NCBI GenBank assembly: GCA_002327525.1
Contig: DCWG01000099.1
Location: 15,752 to 33,170, forward strand
Source of the DNA: Gammaproteobacteria bacterium UBA2168
GTDB taxonomy: Bacteria > Pseudomonadota > Gammaproteobacteria > Pseudomonadales > Azotimanducaceae
Length of the DNA: 17,419 bases
Reading direction: 5' to 3'
Shown here: positions 1 through 9,278 of the stretch, in pieces
Numbering within the stretch: the stretch's first letter is position 1
Layout: every line of letters starts with the position of its first letter
Made by a program: the position numbers and the translations under genes
The notes under the pieces: model-generated
What the model was told of the DNA's origin: nothing
Database searches by the model: none
The model's input: only the letters and a program-made list of their open reading frames with translations

Positions 1-41
1 GTTTTCAAGACCAGTGCTTTCGACCGCTCAGCCACCCCTCC
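1..41 (-). tRNA. tRNA-Ser(UGA), 5' part, cut by window edge
   Basis: Read on the minus strand from base 41, the sequence has a 7-base acceptor strand GGAGGGG, TG at tRNA positions 8-9, a serine-like D arm (GCTGAGCGGTCGAAAGC), then CTGGT and the anticodon loop CTTGAAA with anticodon TGA. It closely resembles E. coli serT. The 3' side of the anticodon stem, the long variable arm and the T arm lie beyond the window. The gene follows galE on the same strand after 38 bases (42-79). I see no terminator with a U-run in that gap, so read-through from galE is possible. Confidence 0.9.
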
Positions 42-79
42 GGAGGATGCGCACTCTATCATCGCCGGGTGTGGCCGGA

Positions 80-1108
80 CTAGTCGCTGAATCCCTCGGG
101 GTGTTTGCTCTGCCAGCGCCAGATGTCCTCGCACATGCGTTCGAGATCGTATTCGGCTTTCCATCCGAGTTCGGCCTCGGCTTTGGACGGGTCGGCGTAA
201 GAGACCGCGGCATCGCCAGTACGGCGTTCGGCAATCTCGAAGGGCAGGTTCTTGCCGCAGGCTTTCTCGAAGGCAGAGAGTGCCTGGAGCACCGAGTAAC
301 CGTTTCCCGTACCGAGATTGTGGATGGACAATCCCGGATTGTCTTCGATGTACTCGAGAGCCTTAAGATGGCCGCGTGCCAGGTCTACGACGTGAATGTA
401 GTCGCGAACCCCGGTTCCATCCGGGGTTGGATAGTCGTTACCCCACACGCGCAGGTGCGGCAAGCGGCCCACTGCGACCTGGCTGATGTAGGGCATCAGA
501 TTGTTGGGGATGTCGTTGGGATCTTCACCGATTTCCCCCGAGGCGTGGGCTCCCACGGGGTTGAAGTAGCGAAGGATCGAGATGCGCCAGCTGTCGTCCG
601 AGCCGTAGAGGTCGCGCAGCATGTGCTCGATCATGAGCTTGGTCTGTCCGTACGGGTTGATGGCACCCGTCGGAAAGTCTTCGGTGATGGGCATCTCTTC
701 GGGCACGCCGTAGACGGTGGCAGACGAGCTGAAGACCAGCGTCTTGCAGTCTGCATAGCGCATGGCTTCCAGCAGCCGCAACGTGCCGTTGACGTTGTGG
801 TCGTAGTACTTCATGGGCGAGGCAACTGACTCACCCACCGCTTTCAGCCCCGCGAAGTGCAGGACCGCCTCGAAATCGTGTTCTTCGAACAGGCTCGAGA
901 GACAATCCTCGTCGCGGATGTCGCCTCTTGCGAATGCCAGCTTCTTCTGGGTGATGCGCTGAACGGCCTCGACGGAGGAGACACTTGAGTTGGAGAGATT
1001 GTCGAGCACGACCACGTCAAAGCCTGCCTGCAGCAGCTCGACCGACATGTGGCTTCCGATGTAGCCGGCACCGCCTGTGACCAGAACCTTGGTTCCCTGC
1101 TTGCGCAT
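80..1108 (-). CDS. galE: UDP-glucose 4-epimerase GalE
   Basis: A 342-residue cytoplasmic short-chain dehydrogenase/reductase of the extended epimerase type, close to the usual GalE length of about 338. It interconverts UDP-glucose and UDP-galactose using bound NAD. Visible motifs are the NAD-binding TGGAGYIGSH at residues 11-20, the SSSATVYG segment at 127-134 with the catalytic Ser/Thr, and the Tyr153-x-x-x-Lys157 pair (YGQTK). The NPVGAH segment and a C-terminal half of GalE type follow. The ATG has a good upstream AAGGGG ribosome site. It is the last gene of a three-gene minus-strand operon, 25 bases after the preceding epimerase, and supplies UDP-Gal for polysaccharide synthesis or galactose use. 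The family assignment is firm. A related 4-epimerase specificity (for example UDP-GlcNAc) cannot be excluded from sequence alone. Confidence 0.95.
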   Translation of the reverse strand: MRKQGTKVLVTGGAGYIGSHMSVELLQAGFDVVVLDNLSNSSVSSVEAVQRITQKKLAFARGDIRDEDCLSSLFEEHDFEAVLHFAGLKAVGESVASPMKYYDHNVNGTLRLLEAMRYADCKTLVFSSSATVYGVPEEMPITEDFPTGAINPYGQTKLMIEHMLRDLYGSDDSWRISILRYFNPVGAHASGEIGEDPNDIPNNLMPYISQVAVGRLPHLRVWGNDYPTPDGTGVRDYIHVVDLARGHLKALEYIEDNPGLSIHNLGTGNGYSVLQALSAFEKACGKNLPFEIAERRTGDAAVSYADPSKAEAELGWKAEYDLERMCEDIWRWQSKHPEGFSD

Positions 1109-1133
1109 ATACGTCCCCTTGCTCTAGCTGCCG

Positions 1134-2141
1134 CTAAACTCGGTAGTACTCGCGGTACCAGGTGACGAAGTTATGAATACCGGTTTCTACGGTAGTGGCA
1201 GGTTTGTACCCGAGGTTCTCGGCCAAGTCTGTAACGTCCGCGTAAGTATCTGGTACATCACCCGGTTGCAGTGGGAGCAGATTACGCTGGGCACGCACGC
1301 CGAGTTCCTGTTCCAGTATGTCGATGTAACGAGTGAGGTCCACAGGGTTGTTGCTACCGATGTTGTAGAGGCGATAGGGTACGGACGAAGATGCGGGATC
1401 GGGAGCGTCGCTCATCCAGGCGTCGTCAGCGACGGCGGGTTGGTCGAGCACACGCACCACTCCCTCCACGATATCGTCGACATAGGTGAAATCGCGCTTG
1501 TGATGGCCGTAGTTGAATACGTCGATGGGTTCGCCGGCCAGCATCTTGCGTGTGAATAGAAACAGGGCCATGTCCGGGCGTCCCCAGGGGCCGTACACTG
1601 TGAAAAAACGCAGGCCCGTGCAGGGTAGAGCAAACAGATGACTGTAGGTGTGCGCCATCAGTTCGTTCGATTTCTTGGTGGCGGCATAGAGGCTCAGCGG
1701 GTGATCGACGCTGCGGTGTTCCGAGAATGGCATGTTGGTGTTTGCACCGTACACTGAACTCGTCGAGGCGAACACCAGATGCTGAGTCCCGGTGTGGCGG
1801 GCACATTCGAGTATGTTGACAAACCCGGTGACGTTGGCGTCTATATACGCTTGCGGGTTTTCGAGGGAGTAGCGCACGCCGGCCTGAGCAGCCAGATGAA
1901 TGATCCGGTCGGGTTTGTCTCGTTCAAAGACCATGTGCATCGCTTGCGCATCGGCGATATCGATACGATGAAAGCTGAATCCGTCGTGTGCGGTCAGTCG
2001 GGATAAGCGCGCTTCCTTGAGCGCGACATCGTAGTAGTCGTTCAAGTTATCGATACCGATGACTTCATCACCGCGGTCCAGTAGTGCGAGACTGGTGAAG
2101 GAACCGATGAATCCAGCTGCGCCTGTAACGACGATGCGCAT
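1134..2141 (-). CDS. UDP-glucuronate 4-epimerase-like NAD-dependent epimerase
   Basis: A 335-residue extended SDR enzyme. The N-terminal TGAAGFIG motif (residues 6-13) binds NAD. STSSVYG at 126-132 and Tyr152-x-x-x-Lys156 form the catalytic centre. The segment [16 protein letters not shown] (178-193) followed by FTRKM is characteristic of the CapI/LpsL/GAE group, which converts UDP-glucuronate to UDP-galacturonate. The DNLNDYYD stretch (31-38) also fits this group rather than GalE or WbpP. It lies 3 bases after the stop of the upstream dehydrogenase, so translation is probably coupled; no strong ribosome site is seen. Its likely substrate comes from Ugd (minus strand, 12111-10717), since the adjacent dehydrogenase looks like the UDP-HexNAc type. 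Substrate identity is inferred from family resemblance. Confidence 0.88.
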   Translation of the reverse strand: MRIVVTGAAGFIGSFTSLALLDRGDEVIGIDNLNDYYDVALKEARLSRLTAHDGFSFHRIDIADAQAMHMVFERDKPDRIIHLAAQAGVRYSLENPQAYIDANVTGFVNILECARHTGTQHLVFASTSSVYGANTNMPFSEHRSVDHPLSLYAATKKSNELMAHTYSHLFALPCTGLRFFTVYGPWGRPDMALFLFTRKMLAGEPIDVFNYGHHKRDFTYVDDIVEGVVRVLDQPAVADDAWMSDAPDPASSSVPYRLYNIGSNNPVDLTRYIDILEQELGVRAQRNLLPLQPGDVPDTYADVTDLAENLGYKPATTVETGIHNFVTWYREYYRV

Positions 2142-2144
2142 CTG

Positions 2145-3434
2145 TTAGAGACGAGCCGTTACCGCTTCGCGCGGCAGACAGTTCTTGATGTCGAAGAGGA
2201 TGTGGCTGGGCTTGCCAAAGGCGTTGATGGCCTGTGCGCCCATTTCGATGAATTCGTCGTGTGCGACAGCGAGCACAATCGTGTCGTACCGCTGCTGGGC
2301 CGGTTGCGTCACAATGTTGATGCTGTATTCCTCGCAGGCGTCCCTCGGGTCGACCCAGGGATCGTAGACGTCGACACTCATGTGGTAGGCCTCGAAGGCA
2401 GCCACCAGGTCAACCACACGCGTATTGCGAATGTCTGGGCAGTTTTGCTTGAACGCAAGTCCCAGGATGAGCGCGCGGCTGCCCAGTACGCTGATGCCCT
2501 GTCTGGTCATGAGCTTGACGATGCGATCGGCCACCAATTCTCCCATGCGGTCGTTGATGCGGCGTCCGGCGAGGATGATCTCCGGGTGGTAGCCAATCTC
2601 CTGCGCCTTGTGCGTGAGGTAGTAGGGGTCAACACCGATGCAGTGTCCGCCCACGAGTCCGGGTGTGAAGGGCAGGAAGTTCCACTTGGTGCCGGAAGCG
2701 GCCAGCACCTCGTGCGTGTCGATGTCCAGGCGCTCGAAAATCAGCGCAAGTTCGTTGACCAGCGCGATATTGAGATCACGTTGTGTGTTCTCGATGACCT
2801 TGGCCGCTTCTGCGACTTTGATGCTGCTCGCTCTGTGTGTGCCGGCTGTTACCACGCTGGCGTAAAGTGCGTCGATATGTTCGGCGGCCTCCGGCGTAGA
2901 TCCGGACGTGACCTTGATGATGTCGGCGAGTCGGTGGGTCTTATCCCCGGGGTTGATGCGCTCGGGGCTGTAACCGACGTAGAAATCGTCATTCAGCGTC
3001 ATACTGGATGCCCGCTCGAGAATGGGGACGCATACCTCTTCGGTCGCTCCGGGATAGACTGTGGACTCGAACACCACGACATCACCGGGCGACAGAACCT
3101 CGCCCACGGCGTGACTCGCCGAGCGTAGCGCGCCCATGTCCGGGCGCTTGAAGCCATCGATGGGCGTGGGTACGGTGACCAGAAAGGTGTTGCAGTTCGT
3201 GAGGTCGTGCACTTGCGAGGTGAAGTTGAGCCTGTCCGCCTGGGCCAGTTCTTCGCCTGTGACCTCGAGTGTGTCGTCCACGCCGCTTCTGAGCGCTTCG
3301 ACCCGGCCAGCGTCGATGTCGTAACCTGCGGTGGGATACTGATGACTAAATGCCACCGCGAGCGGCAGGCCCACATAGCCGAGACCTACGACGGCGATTC
3401 GTATTTCGGACAAGTCCGTTGTCAGAGTATGCAT
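2145..3434 (-). CDS. nucleotide-sugar 6-dehydrogenase, TviB/WbpA-like (probably UDP-N-acetylhexosamine)
   Basis: A 429-residue member of the UDP-glucose/GDP-mannose dehydrogenase superfamily. It oxidises the C6 alcohol of a UDP-sugar to the uronic acid with two NAD+. Residues 17-24 (GLGYVGLP) are the Rossmann glycine motif. [11 protein letters not shown] at 262-272 carries the catalytic Cys265; [11 protein letters not shown] is typical of the UDP-GlcNAc/UDP-ManNAc branch (TviB, WbpA, WecC), whereas UDP-Glc dehydrogenases have GGSCFPKD. The open frame extends upstream to 3527, but that segment shows no family similarity and contains a perfect inverted repeat, so I take the ATG at 3434, which places the Rossmann motif normally. 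It is first in the operon with the epimerase and galE, diverging from the ATPase gene. Exact substrate is not decidable here. Confidence 0.9.
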   Translation of the reverse strand: MHTLTTDLSEIRIAVVGLGYVGLPLAVAFSHQYPTAGYDIDAGRVEALRSGVDDTLEVTGEELAQADRLNFTSQVHDLTNCNTFLVTVPTPIDGFKRPDMGALRSASHAVGEVLSPGDVVVFESTVYPGATEEVCVPILERASSMTLNDDFYVGYSPERINPGDKTHRLADIIKVTSGSTPEAAEHIDALYASVVTAGTHRASSIKVAEAAKVIENTQRDLNIALVNELALIFERLDIDTHEVLAASGTKWNFLPFTPGLVGGHCIGVDPYYLTHKAQEIGYHPEIILAGRRINDRMGELVADRIVKLMTRQGISVLGSRALILGLAFKQNCPDIRNTRVVDLVAAFEAYHMSVDVYDPWVDPRDACEEYSINIVTQPAQQRYDTIVLAVAHDEFIEMGAQAINAFGKPSHILFDIKNCLPREAVTARL

Positions 3435-3455
3435 GAGATTTGCTTCAAAGCCAGC

Positions 3456-3478
3456 GGTCGATCGTCGTTTGATCGACC
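3456..3478. repeat. perfect inverted repeat in leader of the sugar operon
   Basis: GGTCGATC and GATCGACC are separated by 7 bases, giving an 8-bp perfect stem. It lies 21 bases upstream of the chosen start of the TviB-like gene and so would be in its 5' leader. It could be an RNA hairpin or a dimeric repressor site. There is no U-run after it on either strand, so it is not an intrinsic terminator. Confidence 0.5.
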
Positions 3479-3513
3479 AGTTGATGTAGGATATAAATGT
3501 TTCGCACGGTCGC

Positions 3514-3543
3514 AGAATACCGCTCAAGTCTCAAATTTTACAA
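3514..3543 (-). promoter_or_regulatory. candidate sigma70 promoter for the nucleotide-sugar operon
   Basis: On the minus strand, TTGTAA (3543-3538) and TATTCT (3519-3514) are separated by 18 bp. Each matches the sigma70 hexamers at 4 of 6 positions. It lies in the AT-richer part of the 153-bp divergent region 3435-3587 and would give a leader of about 70 nt containing the inverted repeat at 3456-3478. This is a weak prediction. I could not identify a convincing promoter for the divergent ATPase gene in the same region. Confidence 0.3.
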
Positions 3544-3587
3544 GAACTTACATAGCTTTCCGACACCGATAGGTAGAATGCTGGACC

Positions 3588-4697
3588 ATGTATAAAGAAT
3601 ATTTTGGCCTTAATGCGAAGCCGTTTCAGCTCTCGCCCGACGCGTCTTTCTACTATCCCAGTCAGGAGCATCAGCGGGCGCTGTCGTTTCTTCAGTACGG
3701 ACTCGATCAGGCCGATGGGTTCATCGTCATTACCGGGGATGTCGGAACCGGCAAGACCACGCTTGTCCAGGCACTGCTGAAGGAACTGAAAGACGACTCT
3801 CTGATGGTTGGTACCATCGTCACCACTCAGCTGGGAGAAGGTGAGCTACTGCAACTGGTGGCCACCAAGTTCGGTTTTCGGGTACGCCAGAACCCCAACA
3901 AGGCAGCCCTCCTGCAGGGATTGCAGGACGCGTTCGTGCAATACGAACAGGAGGGACGCAGGGTACTACTGGTCGTAGACGAGGCACAGAATCTGCCTGC
4001 GCGCTCCATTGAGGAGTTGCGCATGCTGTCCAATTTCCAACTCGATGGTAAACCGCTGGTTCAGATATTCCTGCTCGGTCAGCAGGAGTTTCGCGCAACA
4101 CTGTTATCGGAAGGTTTCGAACAGCTGCGTCAACGGGTCATTGCTACCTATCACCTCAATCCGCTCAACGACGAAGAAACACGCACCTATATAGAGCATC
4201 GGCTCACGCATGCGGGCTGGAAAAATCGGCCGTCATTCGCAGACGATGCCTTCGGTGCTATCTTCAGGGCTACCGAAGGCGTGCCCAGGCGTATCAACAA
4301 TCTGTGTGACAGATTGCTGCTGTACACCTTTCTCGAAGAAAACGAAGAGATCACCGGCGAGGCGGTAGATATCGTCGCTGATGAGATCGGCGGTGAGTTC
4401 GAAGCGGGCAAGCCCGCACAGGCACCGACCCATACACTCGCTCAACCCGTTGATTCACCTCCGGGCATACCTCCCGCCGGGGCCGCGTTGGAGGAGGCGG
4501 CACGGGACATGTTCGACAAAGCCAACCTGCAGCAACGGCTGGCGGCGCTCGAACGCGCCGTGGACGGTCTCGGTGCAGGGCTTAAGCCGGAAATCGCGGA
4601 ATTGAAAGAGGAGCTCTCCTTTATCCGCCTCATCCTCGAAGATGTACTACATCAGATGCGTGAACCTGGGCCCTCGAAGAAGCGTAAGCGCGCCTGA
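3588..4697 (+). CDS. XrtA/PEP-CTERM system-associated AAA ATPase (ExeA-like)
   Basis: A 369-residue AAA ATPase. It begins MYKEYFGLNAKPFQLSPD, the hallmark start of the ExeA/GspA-like family, and its core matches the subfamily found beside exosortase A (XrtA) exopolysaccharide loci (TIGR03015 type). Walker A GDVGTGKTT is at 50-58 and Walker B LLVVDE at 127-132. The LLGQQEFR (163-170) and RQRV (181-184) segments and the EGVPRRINNLCDRLL helix (230-244) are typical. The subfamily is usually about 270 residues. This one adds a Pro/Ala-rich linker (about 277-300) and a probable coiled coil (about 312-358) ending in a basic tail. No transmembrane segment is visible. It diverges from the sugar operon and converges on dnaE2 with only 10 bases between stops. 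A role in polysaccharide export or assembly is inferred from the family. No exosortase is in the window. Confidence 0.88.
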   Translation: MYKEYFGLNAKPFQLSPDASFYYPSQEHQRALSFLQYGLDQADGFIVITGDVGTGKTTLVQALLKELKDDSLMVGTIVTTQLGEGELLQLVATKFGFRVRQNPNKAALLQGLQDAFVQYEQEGRRVLLVVDEAQNLPARSIEELRMLSNFQLDGKPLVQIFLLGQQEFRATLLSEGFEQLRQRVIATYHLNPLNDEETRTYIEHRLTHAGWKNRPSFADDAFGAIFRATEGVPRRINNLCDRLLLYTFLEENEEITGEAVDIVADEIGGEFEAGKPAQAPTHTLAQPVDSPPGIPPAGAALEEAARDMFDKANLQQRLAALERAVDGLGAGLKPEIAELKEELSFIRLILEDVLHQMREPGPSKKRKRA

Positions 4698-4707
4698 TTC
4701 CCGAACC

Positions 4708-7700
4708 TTAGTGAAAGTCGCGCGAGTTGAATGCCGCACCAATATCTTTGCGGCTCGCCAGCTCACCGAGCAGACATGTCGCATCGGTCACCTGTCCGGC
4801 CACCACGTGAATTACTTCCGCTTCACGCTCCATCACACCCTTGATCTTCAATAGGCGTCCTTGCAATAGCGCTGCGCGAAAACGATCGAATACAGACGAC
4901 CACACCACGATGTTCAGGTTTCCAGACTCGTCCTCCAGCGTCACGAACAGTACTCCGGTAGCGGTGCCCGGTCGCTGGCGTCCAGTGACGATGCCGGCTA
5001 CCTGAACGAACTGGCCGTGTCGGCAACGCTCAAGATCGGCGGCGGTGCTGAAACCGCCCAGTCGCTCGCGCAGCAGTGCCAGTGGGTGAGGACCCAGGCT
5101 CAGACTCAGATAGCGGTAATCGTCCAGCACATTCTCGGCATCTCCGGGACCAGGCAGGGAAACGCTGGTTTCGTATTCGGGCTGTTGTTCGCTCGCCACC
5201 TGCAGCGCCGTGGGTGCGTGTGCGGCGGCAACATCCCAGTGTGCCTGGTAGCGGTGGCCGGAGAGGTTCTCGAGCGCGCCGGCGCGGGCTAGAAATTCGA
5301 GCGTCTGACGGTTGAGCCCCGCGCACTGGGCGAGGTCTTCGGTGTCGGTAAAAGGCCGCGAGGCTTCTATCGCGAGACCAGCGTCCTCCGCCAGCCCCTT
5401 TATCAGCCGCAAACCCATGCGAACGGCCGGCTGACCGTCGGAGGCGGGCGGCTCTAGGTGATGGTCCCAGCAGCTGCGCTGCACGTCCACCGACCGGATC
5501 TCGATGCCGTGGCGCTTCGCATCCTGGATGAGCTGGGACGGAGAATAGAATCCCATGGGCAGGCTGTTCAGCAGCCCGCAGTAGAAGGCGGCCGGCTCAT
5601 GGCGCTTCAGCCAGGCGGAGACGTACACCATGAGCGCGAAACTCGCCGCGTGCGATTCAGGAAAACCGTATTCGCCGAAGCCCTGGATTTGCTTGAAAAT
5701 GCGTTCGGCAAATTCCTGGTCGTGGCCGCGTTCGAGCATGCCGTCGATGAGCTTCTGCTCGAATTTCTCGAGACCGCCGCGCCGTTTCCAGGCCGCCATG
5801 GCGCGCCGTAGCTGATCTGCTTCGCCGCCACTGAAGCCTGCCGCAACCATAGCAAGTTCAATGACCTGCTCCTGAAAGATTGGGATGCCGAGAGTGCGCT
5901 CTAGCACCCGTCGCACCGCGTCATCGGAGTAGGTGACCTCTTCCAGCCCCTGACGCCGGCGCAGATACGGATGCACCATGTCGCCCTGGATAGGTCCCGG
6001 CCGCACAATGGCCACCTCGATCACCAGGTCGTAGAAGTGCTGGGGCTTGAGCCTCGGCAGCATGGACATCTGCGCGCGCGATTCCACTTGAAATACGCCA
6101 ATGCTGTCGCCTTTCTGCAGCATGCGATAGGTGGCCGGGTCTTCGGGCGGGATGCTGCTCACGCCGAGGTCGGTGCCGCGGTAGGCGTTTAACATGGCCA
6201 GTGTCTTGCGAATGGCGGTGAGCATGCCGAGCCCAAGCACGTCCACCTTCAACAGGCCCAGTGCCTCCAGATCGTCTTTGTCCCACTGGATGACGGTGCG
6301 GTCATCCATGCTAGCGTTTTCCACCGGCACCAGTTGTGCGAGTGGGCCGCGTGAGATGACAAACCCCCCCACGTGCTGGGACAAATGACGCGGAAATCCC
6401 ATGATCTCCTCTACCAGGTACAGAAACTGGCGTGCCAGCTGACGGTCGGGGTCGAGGCCGGCAGCTCGAAAACGTTTGCCGAGCTCTTCGCGTCGGTCCC
6501 ACCAGGCCAGGGACTTGGCCAGTAGGTCGACCAGATCCAGATCCATGCCGAGTGCCTTGCCGACGTCGCGAATCGCACTCTTGGGACGGTAGGTGATCAC
6601 GGTAGCTGCAAGTGCGGCCCGGTCACGGCCGTAGCGCTTGTAGATGTACTGGATGACTTCCTCGCGGCGCTCATGCTCGAAGTCGACATCGATGTCGGGC
6701 GGCTCATCGCGTTCTTTCGAGACGAAACGCTCGAACAGCAGATGCATGCGGGAGGGGTCGACCTCAGTGATGTGCAGGCAGTAGCACACCGCGGAATTCG
6801 CCGCAGAGCCGCGGCCCTGGCAGAGAATTCCCTGGCTGCGCGCGAACTGGACAATGTCCTGCACGGTGAGGAAGTAGTACTCGTACTCGAGTTCGCGCAC
6901 CAGCTCGAGCTCGCTTTCGAGCAGGTTCAGGGTTTCGTGCGGAATGCCGTCGGGCCAGCGTTCGGCCGCGCCGGAGAGCGTGAGCTGGCGTAGATACTCG
7001 TGCGGCGTGAGGTGCGGCGGAACCAGTTCCTCGGGGTATTCGTAGCGCAACTCGTCCATCGAAAAGGTACAGCGTCTGGCGATGGCGAGCGTCTCAACGA
7101 GCATCTCGGGCGGATACAGGGTTTCGAGTTCTCCGATGCTGCGCAGGTGGCGTTCGGCATTGCCGAAGCCGTCCGCCTTCAGTTCTGCAACCGTGGTCTT
7201 CAAGCGTACCGCACTCATCACATCCTGCAGCGGCTGCCGGGCAGCAATGTGTGCGCGCACGTCGTTGCTGGCGACGATGGGCAGATCCAGGTGGGTAGAT
7301 AGCGTCAGTGCATTGGCGGTCTTGTCAAGATCGCTTTGTTCGCGCAGCAACTCCAACGCAATCCACAGATGCTCGAAGCGACTCTGTACCTTGCGGCCCT
7401 TTTCGATGAGCGTCTGTATGTCTTCGTTGTTTGGCGCCCAGAGTGCGAGGCATTCATCGCATCCCCATCGAAAGTCGTCGAGCGTGGCGTAGTACTCGCC
7501 CTTGGGAGAGCGCCGCTTCAAACACGTGATCAGGCCGGCCAGCTGACCGTAGGCGCTGCGGGTAGGGGCGAGCAAAATCAGGCGTATGCCTTCTTCCAGA
7601 TCGAAATGCGCGCCGATGATGAGATGAATGCCGTGTTCCTTCGCCGCCATGTGCGCCTTGACGAGGCCGGCGAACGAACAGATGTCAGTGAGCGCTATGG

Positions 7701-7860
7701 CGCTGTAGCCGAGCGATGCCGCCTGCTCGACCAGCTCTTCGGGGTGTGATGCACCCTCAAGGAAACTGAAGTTGCTGAGCGCATGCAATTCTGCGAATGC
7801 GCTTACTCTCCGGCGATCCGGATCTTCTGGCGGCGGGTGTTGATTAACCGAAGTAGCCAT
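4708..7860 (-). CDS. dnaE2: error-prone DNA polymerase DnaE2 (ImuC)
   Basis: A 1050-residue C-family DNA polymerase III alpha subunit of the DnaE2/ImuC type, the catalytic member of the SOS mutasome. The N-terminal PHP domain starts at FAELHALSNFSFLEGAS (22-38). GRGSAANS (349-356) and PDIDVDF (388-394) with catalytic Asp389 and Asp391, plus KVDVLGLG (538-545) with Asp540 as the likely third metal ligand, show an intact active site. SQHVGGFVIS (494-503) also fits. A C-terminal OB fold (VQVAGIVTGRQRPGTATG onward) and the typical terminus SRDFH follow. The chosen ATG at 7860 gives the normal family start. The open frame reaches 7938, but that part only overlaps the imuB 3' end. Overlap with imuB is 17 bases, so translation is likely coupled. 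No strong ribosome site is present. Confidence 0.96.
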   Translation of the reverse strand: MATSVNQHPPPEDPDRRRVSAFAELHALSNFSFLEGASHPEELVEQAASLGYSAIALTDICSFAGLVKAHMAAKEHGIHLIIGAHFDLEEGIRLILLAPTRSAYGQLAGLITCLKRRSPKGEYYATLDDFRWGCDECLALWAPNNEDIQTLIEKGRKVQSRFEHLWIALELLREQSDLDKTANALTLSTHLDLPIVASNDVRAHIAARQPLQDVMSAVRLKTTVAELKADGFGNAERHLRSIGELETLYPPEMLVETLAIARRCTFSMDELRYEYPEELVPPHLTPHEYLRQLTLSGAAERWPDGIPHETLNLLESELELVRELEYEYYFLTVQDIVQFARSQGILCQGRGSAANSAVCYCLHITEVDPSRMHLLFERFVSKERDEPPDIDVDFEHERREEVIQYIYKRYGRDRAALAATVITYRPKSAIRDVGKALGMDLDLVDLLAKSLAWWDRREELGKRFRAAGLDPDRQLARQFLYLVEEIMGFPRHLSQHVGGFVISRGPLAQLVPVENASMDDRTVIQWDKDDLEALGLLKVDVLGLGMLTAIRKTLAMLNAYRGTDLGVSSIPPEDPATYRMLQKGDSIGVFQVESRAQMSMLPRLKPQHFYDLVIEVAIVRPGPIQGDMVHPYLRRRQGLEEVTYSDDAVRRVLERTLGIPIFQEQVIELAMVAAGFSGGEADQLRRAMAAWKRRGGLEKFEQKLIDGMLERGHDQEFAERIFKQIQGFGEYGFPESHAASFALMVYVSAWLKRHEPAAFYCGLLNSLPMGFYSPSQLIQDAKRHGIEIRSVDVQRSCWDHHLEPPASDGQPAVRMGLRLIKGLAEDAGLAIEASRPFTDTEDLAQCAGLNRQTLEFLARAGALENLSGHRYQAHWDVAAAHAPTALQVASEQQPEYETSVSLPGPGDAENVLDDYRYLSLSLGPHPLALLRERLGGFSTAADLERCRHGQFVQVAGIVTGRQRPGTATGVLFVTLEDESGNLNIVVWSSVFDRFRAALLQGRLLKIKGVMEREAEVIHVVAGQVTDATCLLGELASRKDIGAAFNSRDFH

Positions 7861-9274
7861 GCAGATACCACTGTTGATCGAGGTCGACGAAGGCCCAACA
7901 GCGTGCACCGTTGTTGTGCCGAACGACGTAGTAGTCACGGTACAGGGTTGCGCGATCCTGGCGCCACCAGCCGGTCTGGATACGCTCTGGCCCCCTGAGC
8001 ACGGTCAGGACCTGACGCGATGTACGGTGCGGCTGGGTGAACAGCCACAACGGTCGTCGGGTTTCCGCGAGCAGGTCCTCATCCCGTGGCGGCTCGAAAC
8101 CGGATTTGCCGCTGCATCCCGGCAGTGCTGGCTGCCATGCGAGTTCCGGGTCGTGGTGGTGGGTCTCACTCACGCCGATGCAGGCATTGACGCCGAGGCG
8201 GGCATTCAACTGGTCGATCAGCTCCGCAGCCTGGGCACTGCCCCGGGCCGCCTGGCGGGAGGTGGGTTCGAACAACGCATGGCTGTCGGCGCACCAGGCT
8301 CCCAGTCGATTGGCATGCAAGCGAATGCTGAGTACGTCTTCCGGCAATTCGGCCCGCTCCAGGCGCATGCGGCTGATCTCCGCAAGCGTTACCGCGTCCT
8401 GCTTGAGCGTGGCGAACCGCACGGGCAACGCAATCTGCTCCCGGCTCTGGGCGGAGAAATGCCAGGTGATGCCGGTGACGCCGAGTTGGCGCGAAATAAG
8501 CCACTGCTGCAACTCGCCGAGCAGGCGCTGCATGGGGGAAAGTAGCGCATCCTTGTCGGGCAGGGGTTCCAGAAGATGCAAACTGTGGTCGAAAACCGGT
8601 GACGGGGTGATGCAGTCGCGCGGGTCCGGTACCTCGCCGCCGAGACGTTGCAGGTAATCAGTGAGTTCCGGTCCGAAGCGTTGCGCGAGTTCGTCCGCCG
8701 GCAGTCTGAACAGGGGGCCGAGAGAGCGCACGCCGATGTTCGAGAAACGCTCGATGAGCTTGTCATCGAGCCCGGTGCAGACCAGCGGCACATCGGCCAG
8801 GGCTTTTGCCCCCAGAGGCAGGGCGCGCGCCAGCGCGAGTGCCGCGAGCGGGGTGCGTTGCGTGCGTAGAAACACATGGTGATCGAGCTCGCGCAGCGCC
8901 GTCTCGACGCGTTTCTCGAGCGCATCGAGGTGGCCGAAGAGATTCAGACTGCCGCTGACCTCCAGCACCAGGTCACAGGGTGGCTGCAGGCTCACCTCGG
9001 AACTGAACTGGTAGAGAATCTCCGCGAGTAGAGACAAGCGGCGTGCCTCGTCTCGTTGGTCGCGTTGAAAGTGCTGCAGGTCAGCAGCGATGCTGTAGGC
9101 CGTGGCGAGCGTGCTGCCGACGACGATGCCACGCTCCGTCGCCAACCGGTTGCAGAGCCAAACCCGGTTCTCCGACACCAGCACGCATGGGCGTTCGGGA
9201 GCGTCCCCGGCGCCGGGTGGGCCGGAGAAGATCTCGAGACCCAGGTCCGGCACATGTACGCCCAGCCACAACAT
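7844..9274 (-). CDS. imuB: ImuB, Y-family polymerase-like mutasome subunit
   Basis: A 476-residue Y-family polymerase homologue that acts as the adaptor of the ImuA-ImuB-DnaE2 translesion complex. The start MLWLGVHVPDLGLE replaces the usual catalytic DMDxFF block. The second acidic motif (normally SxDE) reads LEVSGSLNLFG at 104-114. Both features mean a polymerase-dead active site, as is known for ImuB. The C-terminal part shows the ImuB-specific segments RRPLWLF (406-412), PERIQTGWW (429-437) and RDYYVVRHNNGARCWAF (446-462). The open frame extends to 9388, but the family start is the ATG at 9274, only 4 bases after the imuA stop. It overlaps dnaE2 by 17 bases. I see no classical QLxLF clamp-binding peptide. 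QPALP (381-385) is at best a weak candidate. Confidence 0.95.
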   Translation of the reverse strand: MLWLGVHVPDLGLEIFSGPPGAGDAPERPCVLVSENRVWLCNRLATERGIVVGSTLATAYSIAADLQHFQRDQRDEARRLSLLAEILYQFSSEVSLQPPCDLVLEVSGSLNLFGHLDALEKRVETALRELDHHVFLRTQRTPLAALALARALPLGAKALADVPLVCTGLDDKLIERFSNIGVRSLGPLFRLPADELAQRFGPELTDYLQRLGGEVPDPRDCITPSPVFDHSLHLLEPLPDKDALLSPMQRLLGELQQWLISRQLGVTGITWHFSAQSREQIALPVRFATLKQDAVTLAEISRMRLERAELPEDVLSIRLHANRLGAWCADSHALFEPTSRQAARGSAQAAELIDQLNARLGVNACIGVSETHHHDPELAWQPALPGCSGKSGFEPPRDEDLLAETRRPLWLFTQPHRTSRQVLTVLRGPERIQTGWWRQDRATLYRDYYVVRHNNGARCWAFVDLDQQWYLHGYFG

Positions 9275-9278
9275 GGCT

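Noticed and set aside
14..829. A 271-codon open frame on the plus strand opposite galE
   Set aside because: It is antisense to galE, with no family features, and runs through the tRNA-Ser gene.
2202..3128. A 308-codon open frame opposite the TviB-like dehydrogenase
   Set aside because: It is antisense to a confident gene with conserved catalytic motifs and has no motif of its own.
4698..4707. A shared bidirectional terminator between the ATPase and dnaE2
   Set aside because: Only 10 bases separate the two stops, and I found no GC-rich hairpin with flanking T or A runs around them.
7861..7938. Longer N-terminus for DnaE2 (26 extra residues)
   Set aside because: The added segment is only the imuB 3' end read in another frame. 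The family start matches the ATG at 7860.
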